DNA of 27,377 nt from Bacteroidaceae bacterium. Its GTDB lineage: Bacteria; Bacteroidota; Bacteroidia; Bacteroidales; Bacteroidaceae. Below, one piece after another: positions 10,401-18,862 of the stretch. The notes beneath the pieces are model-generated. The model saw only the letters and a program-made list of their open reading frames with translations. It was not told where the DNA came from and ran no database searches. Location: assembly GCA_017633615.1 (NCBI GenBank), contig JAGBPB010000017.1, positions 1 to 27,377 of the forward strand, written 5' to 3'. Both the position numbers and the translations under genes were made by a program. Positions within the stretch are counted from its first letter, which is position 1. Every line of letters starts with the position of its first letter.

Positions 10401-11789
10401 GCTCTTAACGATGATGGTTCTAAGGTACAGGTTGTTGTAGGACGTCTGGGTGAGGTCAAGTTCATTGATGAGAACACAGGCATCGCACTTTCAACTCATA
10501 ACCTGCCTTACGGCTCCAAACTCTATGTCAAGAGCGGCGCTACAGTCAAGAAGGGTGACATGATTGCTACATGGGATCCTTTCAATGCTCTGATCATCAC
10601 TGAGGTTGCCGGTAAGGTCAAGCTGACTGACGTCATTGCTAACGTAACATATAAGATTGAGTCTGATGAGGCAACCGGCCTTGAGGAGATCATCATAACA
10701 GAGACCAAGGACAGAACCAAGATTCCTTCAGCCGATATCATCGGTCCCAAGGGAGAGGTTCTCCGTTCATACAACCTGCCTGTAGGCGGTCACGTGGTCA
10801 TCAAGGATGGTCAGGAACTTGCAGCCGGCGATATTCTCGTAAAGATTCCGCGTGTACAGGGTAAGGCTGGTGATATCACCGGTGGTCTGCCCCGTGTTAC
10901 TGAGCTGTTTGAGGCCCGTAACCCGTCCAACCCTGCAGTGGTATCTGAAATTGACGGTACCGTTCACATGGGTAAGATCAAGCGCGGTAACCGTGAGATC
11001 TCAGTTGTATCACGTACTGATGATGAGCGTAAGTATCTGGTTGCCCTGTCCAAGCAGATTTTGGTACAGGAGGGTGACTATGTACGCGCCGGAACACCGC
11101 TCTCTGACGGTGCCATCACTCCGAGTGACATTCTGGCCATCAAGGGTCCCACCGCAGTACAAGAGTATATCGTGAACGAGGTTCAGGATGTATATCGTCT
11201 GCAGGGTGTAAAGATCAATGATAAGCACTTTGAGATCATCGTTCGTCAGATGATGCGTAAGGTTGAGATTGACGAGCCGGGTGATACCCGCTTCCTGGCA
11301 CAGCAGGTTGTTGATAAGCTGGAGTTTATGGAGGAGAATGACCGTATCTGGGGTAAGTTTGTGGTTACTGATCCGGGTGATTCAGAGAATCTGTTTGCCG
11401 GTCAGATGGTAACCGCACGCAAGCTCCGTGACGAGAATTCACAGCTCAAGCGTAAGGACCTCAAGCTGGTTCAGGCTCAGGAGGCACGTCCTGCTACATC
11501 AACCCAGATCCTGCAGGGTATTACACGTGCTGCTTTGGCTACTCAGAGCTTCATGTCAGCCGCATCATTCCAGGAGACCACCAAGGTTCTGAATGAGGCT
11601 GCCATCAACGGTAAGAGCGATAGCTTGCTGGGTATGAAGGAGAACGTTATCTGCGGTCACCTGATTCCTGCCGGTACCGGTCTCAGAGAGTTCGAGAAGA
11701 TTATCGTAGGTGATAAGGAGGAGTATGAACGCCTCCAGGCATCACGCGGTGCTCTTTTTGACATGAATCTCCCCACAAAAGAAGATTGA
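7446..11789 (+). CDS. rpoC: DNA-directed RNA polymerase subunit beta'
   Basis: RpoC, 1447 residues, carries the catalytic magnesium. The [12 protein letters not shown] motif places the three aspartates at 478, 480 and 482. The N-terminal zinc site is formed by C66, C68, C81 and C84, and the second zinc site by [13 protein letters not shown] in the middle of the protein. The bridge-helix/trigger-loop segments [19 protein letters not shown] and [14 protein letters not shown] are intact. The C-terminal end shows the [19 protein letters not shown] segment ([16 protein letters not shown]). Some 40 residues longer than the E. coli protein, within the range for this phylum. It ends the operon; a strong terminator follows 14 bases later. 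Confidence 0.99.
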   Translation: MPFKKDTKIKNNFSKITISLASPEEILTNSSGEVLKPETINYRTYKPERDGLFCERIFGPVKDYECHCGKYKRIRYKGIVCERCGVEVTEKKVRRERMGHIQLVVPVAHIWYFRSLPNKIGYLLGIPTKLLDSIIYYERYIVINKGAWEDPMGDTRKPEDPILLTEDEYLDILDKLPKENQLLDDNDPQKFVAKMGAEAIYDLLCKLDLDKLSYQLREKANDDKTTMQRKTEALKRLQIVESFRSSREVNRPEWMILKVVPVTPPELRPLVPLDGGRFATSDLNELYRRVIIRNNRLKRLIEIKAPEVILRNEKRMLQEAVDSLFDNSRKASAVKSEANRPLKSLSDSLKGKQGRFRQNLLGKRVDYSARSVIVVGPELKMGECGIPKLMAAELYKPFIIRKLIERGIVKTVKSAKKIVDRKDPIVWDILEYVMKGHPVLLNRAPTLHRLGIQAFQPKMIEGKAIQLHPLACTAFNADFDGDQMAVHLPLSNEAILEAQMLMLQSHNILNPANGAPITVPAQDMVLGLYYITKLRRSVKDADGNYIEKVKGEGLTFYGPEEALIAYNEGKVDIHAVVKVMVNDIDEQGSPITHLVETSVGRIIVNELVPDEVGYINYIISKKTLRDLISDVIKKVGVARACEFLDGIKNLGYKMAFQGGLSFNLNDIIIPKEKQELVAKGNEEVEGIMAEYNMGLITDNERYNKVIDVWTHVNEDLSKVLMKTISSDDQGFNSVYMMLDSGARGSKEQIRQLSGMRGLMAKPQKAGAEGAQIIENPILSNFKEGLSVLEYFISTHGARKGLADTALKTADAGYLTRRLVDVSHDVIITEEDCGTLRGLVCTALKENEEVVASLYERILGRVSVHDVIHPTTGELLVADGEMITEEIAKKIDESPIESVEIRSVLTCESKRGVCAKCYGRNLATGRLVEKGEAVGVIAAQSIGEPGTQLTLRTFHAGGTASNIAANSSLTAKYDCRIEIEEVRTVDALNDDGSKVQVVVGRLGEVKFIDENTGIALSTHNLPYGSKLYVKSGATVKKGDMIATWDPFNALIITEVAGKVKLTDVIANVTYKIESDEATGLEEIIITETKDRTKIPSADIIGPKGEVLRSYNLPVGGHVVIKDGQELAAGDILVKIPRVQGKAGDITGGLPRVTELFEARNPSNPAVVSEIDGTVHMGKIKRGNREISVVSRTDDERKYLVALSKQILVQEGDYVRAGTPLSDGAITPSDILAIKGPTAVQEYIVNEVQDVYRLQGVKINDKHFEIIVRQMMRKVEIDEPGDTRFLAQQVVDKLEFMEENDRIWGKFVVTDPGDSENLFAGQMVTARKLRDENSQLKRKDLKLVQAQEARPATSTQILQGITRAALATQSFMSAASFQETTKVLNEAAINGKSDSLLGMKENVICGHLIPAGTGLREFEKIIVGDKEEYERLQASRGALFDMNLPTKED

Positions 11790-11803
11790 TTATACTTGAT
11801 AGT

Positions 11804-11845
11804 AAGAACGGGGTGGCGCCTTGAGCGTCACCCCGTTCTTTATTA
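11804..11845 (+). terminator. Intrinsic terminator of the rpoBC operon
   Basis: AAGAACGGGGTGGCGC (11804-11819) pairs with GCGTCACCCCGTTCTT (11825-11840): 16 bp with one G-T wobble and the loop CTTGA, followed by a T-rich tail (TTTATT). It is the strongest terminator in the window and closes the large transcription and translation block. On the opposite strand no T-run follows, so it would serve dgt only weakly. Confidence 0.9.
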
Positions 11846-11919
11846 CTTTGGCCTTGGCTTTGCCTTTAACTTTAGCTTGTCATCATGTATGTGGCCAACG
11901 CTAATGCCAACGCCAAAGT
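11845..11919. repeat. Imperfect inverted repeat built of degenerate TTTGGC-type hexamers
   Basis: The left arm (11845-11858) ACTTTGGCCTTGGC pairs with the right arm (11906-11919) GCCAACGCCAAAGT at 13 of 14 positions; 47 bases lie between. The left side reads as hexamers TTTGGC, CTTGGC, TTTGCC, TTTAAC, TTTAGC and the right side as their complements. It sits directly after the dgt stop codon and before the rpoC terminator. It could be a dgt terminator with a long loop or a member of an intergenic repeat family; copy number cannot be judged from one window. Confidence 0.55.
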
Positions 11920-13257
11920 TTATACTGCGGGGAGGCTGTTACCGTTGATCTTGCGATAGATGTCTAAGGCATAGACATCGGTCATTCCGCTTATGTAGTC
12001 CAGGACGGCCTGGATGCGGTTGTAGATGTCCTGGGCCTTGATGTCATACTGGCTTGAGACGCGGTCTATGAGCAGTTTGGAATACTCACGGTCAGGATTC
12101 TGGACGGCTTCAACCATAAGGTCAAGCAGGGTGCTTATGATGCGGAAACCGGCCAGTTCCACCTCCAGTACATCACGTGAGCGGTAAATCTTTTCCTTGG
12201 AGAGTTCTGCACACTTTATATAGGCCTGTCTGGGTGTATCGCTGATATGCTTTATGAGAGAACCGCTGAAGGTGCCGTCCAATATGGCCTGCTCGTTCTC
12301 AAGGAAGACCTGTGTGCACTCCTCTACGAGCAGCCCAACCAGCTTGGAACGCAAGTATGAAACCTGCTCGTTGACATCGGTAACCATACCTACTATGCTT
12401 TGGGCGTGTTCCTGTTCTTCAGGTTTAAGGAACTCCATCATTAGCCCGATGGTCTTCTCTGTTGAGAAAATCTTAAGTTTGTGGGCATCTTCAAGGTCCA
12501 TCAGAAGGTAGCAGATATCATCGGCAGCCTCTACCAGCCAGACCAGCGGATAACGTACATATTTGAGTGGTTTGCCGGGTTCTGACAAACAAATTATGCC
12601 CAATTCATCGGCAATTTGAGCAAATATGGGAGCCTCGCTGTCAAAGAAACCGAACTTATGCTTTCCGTTGGCTAAATATGAGGAATAGGGGTATTTTACT
12701 ATGGAGGCAAGAGTGGAGTAGGTCATGGCGAATCCTCCTTTGCGGCGTCCGATAAACTGGTGGGCAAGCAGGCGGAAGGCATTGGCGTTACCCTCAAAAT
12801 TGATAATGTCTGTCCATTGTGCGGGCGCGTGGGTAAACTGCTCTTTCAGGCATTGTCCCTTACCTTCAGTGAAATAGGCAGAAATGGCTTTTTCGCCTGA
12901 GTGACCGAATGGAGGATTACCCATATCATGTGCCAGACATGCGGCAGAAACTATATTGCCTATCTCCGTAATGTTGGTGTGTGCCAGTTCAGGGTGCTGC
13001 TGTATGATTCCGCGTGAAACGTTGTTTCCGAGAGAACGCCCCACGCATGCCACCTCCAGGCTGTGGGTAAGGCGGTTATGAACGAAAACGCTTCCCGGCA
13101 GAGGGAAGACTTGGGTCTTGTTCTGCAGTCTCCTGAAGGGAGCAGAGAAAATGAGGCGGTCATAATCGCGTAGAAAAGCAGAGCGGTCATCTTTATGAAG
13201 GGTCTCAATACCTTCCATTCCCAGACGCTTGGCTGAAATAAGTCTTTCCCAATCCAT
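11920..13257 (-). CDS. dgt: dNTP triphosphohydrolase (dGTPase family, HD domain)
   Basis: A 445-residue HD-domain protein that should release triphosphate from dGTP or other dNTPs. Metal-site residues are visible: H65 in NRLTHSLEVA, the H110-D111 pair in AACLAHDMGNPPFGHSGE, and a downstream Asp in VEAADDICYLLMD. The N-terminus MDWERLISAKRLG and the RLQNKTQVFPL segment are typical of bacterial dGTPase-like proteins. Members differ in substrate and in activation by dNTPs, so strict dGTP specificity is not shown. It is divergent from dut, another enzyme of dNTP pool control; the shared intergenic region is 106 bases. Its 3' end faces rpoC and borders the hexamer inverted repeat. Confidence 0.9.
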   Translation of the reverse strand: MDWERLISAKRLGMEGIETLHKDDRSAFLRDYDRLIFSAPFRRLQNKTQVFPLPGSVFVHNRLTHSLEVACVGRSLGNNVSRGIIQQHPELAHTNITEIGNIVSAACLAHDMGNPPFGHSGEKAISAYFTEGKGQCLKEQFTHAPAQWTDIINFEGNANAFRLLAHQFIGRRKGGFAMTYSTLASIVKYPYSSYLANGKHKFGFFDSEAPIFAQIADELGIICLSEPGKPLKYVRYPLVWLVEAADDICYLLMDLEDAHKLKIFSTEKTIGLMMEFLKPEEQEHAQSIVGMVTDVNEQVSYLRSKLVGLLVEECTQVFLENEQAILDGTFSGSLIKHISDTPRQAYIKCAELSKEKIYRSRDVLEVELAGFRIISTLLDLMVEAVQNPDREYSKLLIDRVSSQYDIKAQDIYNRIQAVLDYISGMTDVYALDIYRKINGNSLPAV

Positions 13258-13276
13258 TGTCAGAATCTGTTTGTGT

Positions 13277-13284
13277 CAAAATTA
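13277..13284 (-). promoter_or_regulatory. -7 promoter element for dgt
   Basis: On the minus strand TAATTTTG matches the Bacteroidota -7 consensus TAnnTTTG exactly and ends 19 bases before the dgt ATG. No good TTTG is found at the -33 distance, so the match rests on the -7 box and its position alone. Confidence 0.5.
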
Positions 13285-13319
13285 ATGGTTTTTCAGATGA
13301 TTTCTGACTTAGTTGGCAG

Positions 13320-13327
13320 TATATTTG
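13320..13327 (+). promoter_or_regulatory. -7 promoter element for the dut operon
   Basis: TATATTTG matches TAnnTTTG exactly, 36 bases before the dut ATG at 13364. A clear TTTG at -33 is absent. The element supports the start at 13364 and not the in-frame ATG at 13313, which lies upstream of it. Confidence 0.5.
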
Positions 13328-13363
13328 TTATTTTCGCTGTGTAAAACCAAAACCCCTTGCAGT

Positions 13364-13795
13364 ATGAAGGTAAAAATCATAAACCGCTCACATCATCAGC
13401 TTCCTGAATATGCCACGGCACAGTCTGCCGGTGTGGATCTGAGAGCCAATCTGGATGAACCTGTTGTAATGAAACCCATGGAACGCCGTCTGATTCCTAC
13501 AGGTTTGTTCATATCACTTCCCGTGGGGTTTGAAGCCCAGGTGCGTCCGCGCAGCGGCCTTGCAATCAAGAAAGGCATTACCGTACTCAATACTCCCGGA
13601 ACCATTGATGCCGATTATCGTGGAGAGATAGGCGTTATCCTGATTAACCTGTCTGAGGAGGATTTTACCGTTAATGACGGAGAACGCATCGCCCAGATGG
13701 TGATAGCACGGCACGAGCAGGCAGAGTGGGTCAAGGTTGAAACACTTGATGAAACCGAGCGCGGAGCAGGAGGTTTCGGGCATAGCGGAGTCTGA
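13364..13795 (+). CDS. dut: dUTP diphosphatase (trimeric dUTPase)
   Basis: A 143-residue trimeric dUTPase. It hydrolyses dUTP to dUMP and pyrophosphate, keeping uracil out of DNA and feeding thymidylate synthesis. All five family motifs are present in order: AGVDLRA (22-28), RPRSGLA (61-67), [14 protein letters not shown] (76-89), ERIAQMV (107-113) and the P-loop-like [10 protein letters not shown] (133-142). I chose the ATG at 13364 because MKVKII is the usual family start, and the longer version would place the promoter box inside the gene. Ten bases separate its stop from the TPR lipoprotein gene, so this housekeeping enzyme heads an operon of envelope proteins. Confidence 0.96.
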   Translation: MKVKIINRSHHQLPEYATAQSAGVDLRANLDEPVVMKPMERRLIPTGLFISLPVGFEAQVRPRSGLAIKKGITVLNTPGTIDADYRGEIGVILINLSEEDFTVNDGERIAQMVIARHEQAEWVKVETLDETERGAGGFGHSGV

Positions 13796-13805
13796 TTTTT
13801 TACCG

Positions 13806-15152
13806 ATGAAAAGGCGTTTTATTAAATCAGTTTTTTTTCTGCTGACATTAGCCGTAACGGTTTCTTGCGGCTCTCTGCGTCATGCTTCATCGGAAAAGGA
13901 CTATTATTCGGAATATGACAGCTACGCACGCGACCACTTCTACATGGAAGGCATCAGGATGTACAATGAAAGCCATTACGATGCCGCTATGGATCTGATG
14001 TTGCGCAGTCTGGATTATGATACGGCATCGGCTGCCACCTGTTACAGCCTGGCCCAATATTATATGTCCATGGGTGACAGGTCTCTAGTTGAGAAGTATA
14101 ACGGTACAGCCAGGAGACTCTTGCTGAGGGCTGTCAGGCTTGATCCGGACAATTACTGGTACAGAAGACTGCTGGCATTGAACTATCTGAGACAGAACCA
14201 GCGTCAGGAAGCCATTGCGCAATATGAGGAGATATCCCGCCGGTACCCTGGCAGAACGGATATCCTCATTACGTTGGCTGGGTTGTATGATGATGCGGGA
14301 GACTATGAGAAAGAGTTGCGTGTCCTTACCCGTTACGGTAAACTGGAGGATGTGGCCGATGAACTTAAGTTCCAGCGTTTTGTATGCTACCTGCAGATGG
14401 GAGAACTGGATTCTGCTTATTATGAGTCAGGAAATCCTTCAGAGATAATAGAACTGCTCATGAATACCACAAGGGATATGCTTGAGCATGCTGAGACACA
14501 GATGGACAGGCTCAGATGCCGTTCATTGCTGGATGTCGTGATGAATTTCTGTGATGTTGTTTCCAAACATGAACCGGATCTGGTTACGCCATACAGCCAG
14601 AAGTCAATAGCATATTTCTGGATGGGTCGTAATGAAGAGGCAATGGATATGCTCATCAAAGGACTCAGTAATGTCCGTACTGATGCGGACAGGGCAAAAC
14701 TATATAGCCTGAGAGGTGATTTCCATCATACGCTGGGTCACACGGAACAGATGTACGCAGACTATGACACAACCCTTATTTATGATCCGGACAACATAAG
14801 CGTACTGAATAACTGTGCTTATTTCATGTCTCTTGAGGACCGGGATCTTGAAAAAGCATTGGGCATGAGCGCAAGGACTCTTGAGATGGAACCTTTGAAT
14901 GCGACATTCCTGGACACTTATGCCTGGATACTGTTCAGGATGAAGAGATACAAGGAGGCATTGGGCTACATGGAGAAGGCTCTGAAGTATCTGGATGCTG
15001 ACAATCCTGAAATTTATGAGCATTATGGTGACGTACTGTTTATGTGCGGTGAGAAGGAGAAGGCAATCGAGAACTGGCACAGGGCCGTACAGTTAAACGG
15101 AAGTTCAGCCACACTGAACCAGAAGATACGTGAGGAGAGATACGTGGAATGA
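13806..15152 (+). CDS. TPR-repeat lipoprotein
   Basis: A 448-residue protein with an N-terminal lipoprotein signal (about 1-21; cysteine at 21 in TVTVSCGS-like context, VTVSC) and several tetratricopeptide-like helical repeats. Recognisable units include DAAMDLMLRSLDYDTASAAT, RRLLALNYLRQNQRQEAIAQ, AYFWMGRNEEAMDMLIKG and, near the C-terminus, ILFRMKRYKEALGYMEKALK. TPR proteins act as protein-protein scaffolds, so an envelope assembly role is likely but unproven. I chose the ATG at 13806 because it gives a clean signal peptide; an upstream in-frame ATG overlaps dut. Its stop overlaps the next gene by four bases (ATGA), which suggests translational coupling. Confidence 0.82.
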   Translation: MKRRFIKSVFFLLTLAVTVSCGSLRHASSEKDYYSEYDSYARDHFYMEGIRMYNESHYDAAMDLMLRSLDYDTASAATCYSLAQYYMSMGDRSLVEKYNGTARRLLLRAVRLDPDNYWYRRLLALNYLRQNQRQEAIAQYEEISRRYPGRTDILITLAGLYDDAGDYEKELRVLTRYGKLEDVADELKFQRFVCYLQMGELDSAYYESGNPSEIIELLMNTTRDMLEHAETQMDRLRCRSLLDVVMNFCDVVSKHEPDLVTPYSQKSIAYFWMGRNEEAMDMLIKGLSNVRTDADRAKLYSLRGDFHHTLGHTEQMYADYDTTLIYDPDNISVLNNCAYFMSLEDRDLEKALGMSARTLEMEPLNATFLDTYAWILFRMKRYKEALGYMEKALKYLDADNPEIYEHYGDVLFMCGEKEKAIENWHRAVQLNGSSATLNQKIREERYVE

Positions 15153-15952
15153 GAAACCTCAGATTCATATTGTCGGTAGTTATTTCTGCACTGATTCTTG
15201 CGGGATGCGGTTCAACTGCAGGTTTAAAGAAGCAGAAGGATCAGCAGAAACATGAGGGAGAAGTTCTGATACACTCCCTAATGGCTAGACCTCCTGTTGA
15301 TGAGCTTACGGCAAGCCTCTCTTTGAACCTGAAAGGGACAAAGGTGAACGGTCAGCTGAGGATGCGCTACGGACGCAGCATTCAGATAAGTGCCAGCATG
15401 TTGGGACTTGTGGAGATAGTCCGTATAGAATTCCTTTCGGAAATGGTTGTGATAATGGACCGTGTACACAACCGCTACACCGTCTGCCATTATGCGGATA
15501 TTCCTTACCGTAATGAACTGGGGCTTGATTTTGAGGTTGTACAGGCATTGTTTTGGAACAGGATATTCTCTCCCGGCAGTTCAGATGAGGCCGATGCGGC
15601 TGCCCGTCTTGAGGTCTCGGCACCTGATGAAAAAAATGCTGTTTCCGTCAAGGATATGGAATGTGGTTATTTGTTCAATACAGATGGCATAAACAGGTTG
15701 AATGCTGTTTCTAAGTCCGGCAGCGGATACAGTTTCAGAATGGATTATTCTGATTTCACCGCTGTTTCAGACAAAATGGAATATCCGCTGGGATTGTCAA
15801 TGGAAATCAATCTTGAGAAATCCGGAACCAAAGCGTCGGTAAAGATGTCATCTGTTTCAACAGAAAAGAAGAACTGGGCGGACAGGACACAGGTGACCAG
15901 CCGCATGAAACAGGTCTCGCTTGATGATTTATTGGAAAACCTTGAATTATGA
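15149..15952 (+). CDS. DUF4292 family lipoprotein
   Basis: A 267-residue lipoprotein with a clear lipobox (LAGC, cysteine at 20). The mature part resembles the Bacteroidota family DUF4292: LTASLSLNLKGTKVNGQLRM, then an amphipathic stretch SMLGLVEIVRIEF, then VVIMDRVHNRY and a LDFEVVQALFWNRIF segment. The many alternating beta-strand patterns fit a half-barrel of the LolA/LolB type, which binds lipoprotein acyl chains; I infer that fold from pattern and from what I recall of the family, not from a search. It overlaps both neighbours by four bases (ATGA), so it is made together with the TPR lipoprotein and the EnvC-like protein. The exact function is unknown. Confidence 0.75.
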   Translation: MRNLRFILSVVISALILAGCGSTAGLKKQKDQQKHEGEVLIHSLMARPPVDELTASLSLNLKGTKVNGQLRMRYGRSIQISASMLGLVEIVRIEFLSEMVVIMDRVHNRYTVCHYADIPYRNELGLDFEVVQALFWNRIFSPGSSDEADAAARLEVSAPDEKNAVSVKDMECGYLFNTDGINRLNAVSKSGSGYSFRMDYSDFTAVSDKMEYPLGLSMEINLEKSGTKASVKMSSVSTEKKNWADRTQVTSRMKQVSLDDLLENLEL

Positions 15953-17184
15953 TGAAAAGATATTTACTCTTGCTGTGTTTGGGAGTTGCCCCTATTCTTG
16001 TTCAGGGACAGAACAATGCCCTGATTGAGAAAATGCGCCGTGAACGTGCAGAGATGGAGGAACAGATAACTCAGCAGGAAAAGATATTGACCAGCACAGA
16101 ATCAAGTATTTCAAGTCAGATAAGCAATCTGAATATCGTTACCGCCAAGCTCAAGGAGCGTACCAAACTGTTGGATAAGACCCGTAATGAGATTCGTTCA
16201 TTGGACCGTGAGTCAAACCGTCTTGTCAAGGAGATAGCTCAGTTGGAAAAAGAGCATGAACAGTGCAAGGAGCGTTACGCTGACGCGTGCCATTTCTTTC
16301 AGAAACAGAACTCCAACTTCAATTCCCTTACATTTATCCTTGCTACGGAATCTTTCCGTGAGATGAGCCGCAGGGCCAGATACGTGAGTGAGTATTCCAG
16401 TTCTTTGCGTGAAATGGCCGATGAAATCAGTCAAAAGAAGGATACTCTTGAGAACAGGAAAGCACAGGTTGAGATGCTTAAGGCTGAGAAACTGGAGCTC
16501 CAAAAGGTGCAGCAGAAGAATGAGGAAGAGGCCCGCAAGGAGGAGAAGCAACAGTCTTCAATAGTAAATCAGCTAAAGAATAAACGCTCCAATCTTAAGA
16601 AAGAGATCTCTGCCAAGCAGAAAAAGATGAATGACCTGTCCAAGGAGATAGACCGTCAGATACAGTTGGCCATAAAGGAGGAGCAGGAACAAAAAAAGAA
16701 ACTGCAGCAACAACAAAACCAACAGCAATCGCAACAACAGCTGAATACGGCTCAAGCGGATATCAGGCTGTCCGGCAGTTTTGAAAGCAATAAAGGAAAA
16801 CTGCCAATGCCTATTACAGGCCCTTATCTTGTTGTGGGTGAGTATGGCGTACAGCAGGTTGCCGGAATGAAGGATGTCAAGACCAATAATCTGGGCATAG
16901 ATATTCAGGGACAGGAGGGGGCACAGGCTAAAGTCGTGTTTGACGGTACGGTCTCGTCCATATTCCAGCAGGGTAAGGGACAGATAGGAGTCCTGATCCG
17001 ACACGGTTCATACATATCAGTATATTGCAATCTCAGTGAGACGCGCCTTAAAAAGGGTGATAAGGTAAAGACATCAGATATAGTGGGTAATATCCAGACA
17101 TCCGAGGACGGTACACCCATACTTCATTTTCAGTTACATAAGGAAAGCACCCGTCTCAATCCATCTGTTTGGCTGCGCCGTTGA
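15949..17184 (+). CDS. EnvC-like coiled-coil protein with degenerate LytM (M23) domain
   Basis: A 411-residue secreted protein: signal peptide (about 1-20, cut near VQGQ), a long coiled coil (about 22-250), a Gln-rich linker (252-264) and a C-terminal LytM/peptidase M23 domain (about 285-411). The usual zinc ligands are mostly lost: N314 stands where the first His is expected before GID, N361 replaces the His of the YxHL segment, and I391 replaces the first His of the final HxH pair (ILHFQL); D318 and H393 remain. It therefore probably does not cut peptidoglycan but, like E. coli EnvC, activates an amidase during cell separation. Two adjacent ATGs are possible (15949 or 15952); both fit. Confidence 0.88.
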   Translation: MMKRYLLLLCLGVAPILVQGQNNALIEKMRRERAEMEEQITQQEKILTSTESSISSQISNLNIVTAKLKERTKLLDKTRNEIRSLDRESNRLVKEIAQLEKEHEQCKERYADACHFFQKQNSNFNSLTFILATESFREMSRRARYVSEYSSSLREMADEISQKKDTLENRKAQVEMLKAEKLELQKVQQKNEEEARKEEKQQSSIVNQLKNKRSNLKKEISAKQKKMNDLSKEIDRQIQLAIKEEQEQKKKLQQQQNQQQSQQQLNTAQADIRLSGSFESNKGKLPMPITGPYLVVGEYGVQQVAGMKDVKTNNLGIDIQGQEGAQAKVVFDGTVSSIFQQGKGQIGVLIRHGSYISVYCNLSETRLKKGDKVKTSDIVGNIQTSEDGTPILHFQLHKESTRLNPSVWLRR

Positions 17185-17210
17185 TATATGAGTTTTTTTA
17201 AGTAAATTCG
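17180..17210 (+). promoter_or_regulatory. Putative promoter of prfB
   Basis: GTTG (17180-17183) and TAAATTCG (17203-17210) are 19 bases apart, the normal distance for -33 TTTG and -7 TAnnTTTG; each box has one mismatch. It lies 19 bases before the prfB start and overlaps the last codons of the EnvC-like gene. Confidence 0.42.
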
Positions 17211-17229
17211 CAGTCCAAAACGAACCCGT

Positions 17230-18357
17230 ATGATTACAGCTGAACAACTGAAAGACGTGCTTGACCGTACTGAAGCACTTAACCGTTACCTCAACATTGA
17301 TGCCAAGAAGATTCAGGTTGAGGAGGAACAGTTACGTACACAGGCTCCAGGTTTCTGGGATGACCCCAAGAAGGCTGAGGTACAGATGAAAAAGGTCAAG
17401 GATCTTCAGGGATGGATTGACGGTTACAAGCAGGTAAAGGCTCTGGCCGATGAACTGCAGCTTGCCATGGATTTCTACAAGGAAGAGCTTGTTACGGAGA
17501 AGGAGGTTGATGAGAACTATTCCAAAGCCATTGAGGCTGTAGAGTCTCTGGAACTCAAGAATATGCTTCGCGAGGAGGCTGATGAGATGGATTGTGTTCT
17601 CAAAATCAATTCCGGTGCAGGAGGTACTGAGAGTCAGGACTGGGCTCAGATGCTCATGCGTATGTATATGCGCTGGGGTGAGGACAACAAGTATAAAGTT
17701 ACAGTGGCAAACCTGCAGGAGGGCGATGAGGCCGGAATAAAGCAGGTTACTCTTGAGATAGAGGGACCGTTTGCATACGGATACCTTAAGGGTGAGAACG
17801 GAGTGCACCGTCTGGTGCGTGTATCACCTTACAATGCTCAGGGCAAGCGCATGACGTCATTTGCCAGCGTTTTTGTAACTCCGCTCATTGATGATTCAAT
17901 AGAGGTGGACATCAATCCTGCTCTTATGAGCTGGGATACATTCCGTAGCGGCGGTGCCGGAGGTCAGAACGTGAACAAGGTGGAATCAGGTGTGCGCCTG
18001 CGTTACCAGTTCAAGGATCCCTATACCGGTGCAGAGGAGGAAATCCTCATAGAAAACACTGAAACACGTGACCAGCCCAAGAACAAGGAGCGTGCCCTGC
18101 AGCACCTGCGTTCCATCCTGTATGACAAGGAACTGCAGCACCGCATGGCTGAGCAGGAGAAGATAGAAGCCGGCAAGAAAAAGATAGAGTGGGGTTCGCA
18201 GATACGTTCATACGTATTTGATGACCGCCGCGTAAAGGATCATCGTACAGGTTTCCAGACATCCGATGTAAACAGTGTCATGGACGGACATATAGACGGG
18301 TTCATCAAATCCTATCTTATGTCATTTGCCGAGTCAAAGGAACAGCAGATGCAATAA
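17230..18357 (+). CDS. prfB: Peptide chain release factor 2
   Basis: RF2, 375 residues, ends translation at UGA and UAA. The catalytic GGQ motif is at 244-246 (SGGAGGQNVNKVESG). The stop-codon recognition tripeptide, SPF in E. coli RF2, reads SPY here (199-201, VRVSPYNAQGKRMTSF). The N-terminal helical domain includes ALNRYLNIDAKKIQVEEEQ. In many bacteria an in-frame UGA near codon 26 forces a +1 frameshift that autoregulates prfB; here the frame is open straight through that place (RYLNIDAK), with no slippery CTTTGA, so that control is absent. The gene probably forms a unit with the CYTH gene 25 bases downstream. Confidence 0.96.
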   Translation: MITAEQLKDVLDRTEALNRYLNIDAKKIQVEEEQLRTQAPGFWDDPKKAEVQMKKVKDLQGWIDGYKQVKALADELQLAMDFYKEELVTEKEVDENYSKAIEAVESLELKNMLREEADEMDCVLKINSGAGGTESQDWAQMLMRMYMRWGEDNKYKVTVANLQEGDEAGIKQVTLEIEGPFAYGYLKGENGVHRLVRVSPYNAQGKRMTSFASVFVTPLIDDSIEVDINPALMSWDTFRSGGAGGQNVNKVESGVRLRYQFKDPYTGAEEEILIENTETRDQPKNKERALQHLRSILYDKELQHRMAEQEKIEAGKKKIEWGSQIRSYVFDDRRVKDHRTGFQTSDVNSVMDGHIDGFIKSYLMSFAESKEQQMQ

Positions 18358-18382
18358 ATCATAAACCATAATCACTAATACT

Positions 18383-18862
18383 ATGTCTATAGAGATTGAA
18401 CGCAAATTCCTGGTAAAGGGAACATCGTACCGCACTCAGGCTTTCAGCTATTATGACATCCTGCAGGGTTATATTGCCCATGAGAACGGCCGTTCCGTGC
18501 GTGTACGCATTACTGACAAGGAGGCTATCCTTACCATCAAAGGTCCTTCAGACGGCAAGGGAATGAGCCGTTATGAGTGGAACCATCTTATTCCGGTTGA
18601 TGATGCACGTGAACTTTTTGAGCTGCACCAGGCCGGTGCAATCGAAAAACGCCGTTATCTGGTTCACAGCGGTCCCCATGTGTTTGAGGTGGATGAATTC
18701 CACGGTGAAAACGAGGGTCTTGTCATAGCAGAGGTTGAACTTGGTTCAGAGGCGGAATCTTTTGTGAAACCGGATTTCATAGGCAAAGAGGTAACAGGTG
18801 ACCATCGTTATTACAACGCTTATCTGGCCACCAATCCTTATAAGACCTGGAAGAAAGAGTGA
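18383..18862 (+). CDS. CYTH domain protein (triphosphate tunnel metalloenzyme)
   Basis: A 159-residue single-domain CYTH protein. The family signature ExExK is at the N-terminus (E4, E6, K8 in EIERKFLV). Further tunnel residues are seen in RSVRVRITDKEAILTIKG, RYEWNHLIP, KRRYLV, FEVDEFHGENEGLVIAEVEL and the closing DHRYYNAYLA. Small bacterial CYTH proteins of this type hydrolyse inorganic triphosphate or related substrates with divalent metals; adenylate cyclase or thiamine triphosphatase activity occurs in other branches. It sits 25 bases after prfB, and its TGA touches the stop codon of the convergent VanZ-like gene with no base between. Confidence 0.88.
   Translation: MSIEIERKFLVKGTSYRTQAFSYYDILQGYIAHENGRSVRVRITDKEAILTIKGPSDGKGMSRYEWNHLIPVDDARELFELHQAGAIEKRRYLVHSGPHVFEVDEFHGENEGLVIAEVELGSEAESFVKPDFIGKEVTGDHRYYNAYLATNPYKTWKKE

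Noticed and set aside
13313..13363. Upstream in-frame ATG extending dut by 17 residues
   Set aside because: The extension has no dUTPase similarity and lies over the -7 promoter box; MKVKII at 13364 is the normal family start.
13737..13805. Upstream in-frame ATG for the TPR lipoprotein, inside dut
   Set aside because: It would hide the lipoprotein signal peptide behind 23 residues read from dut sequence in another frame.
16690..16745. CAA/CAG-rich tract as a phase-variable repeat
   Set aside because: The codons are mixed and irregular, encoding a Gln-rich linker; there is no perfect unit long enough for slippage.
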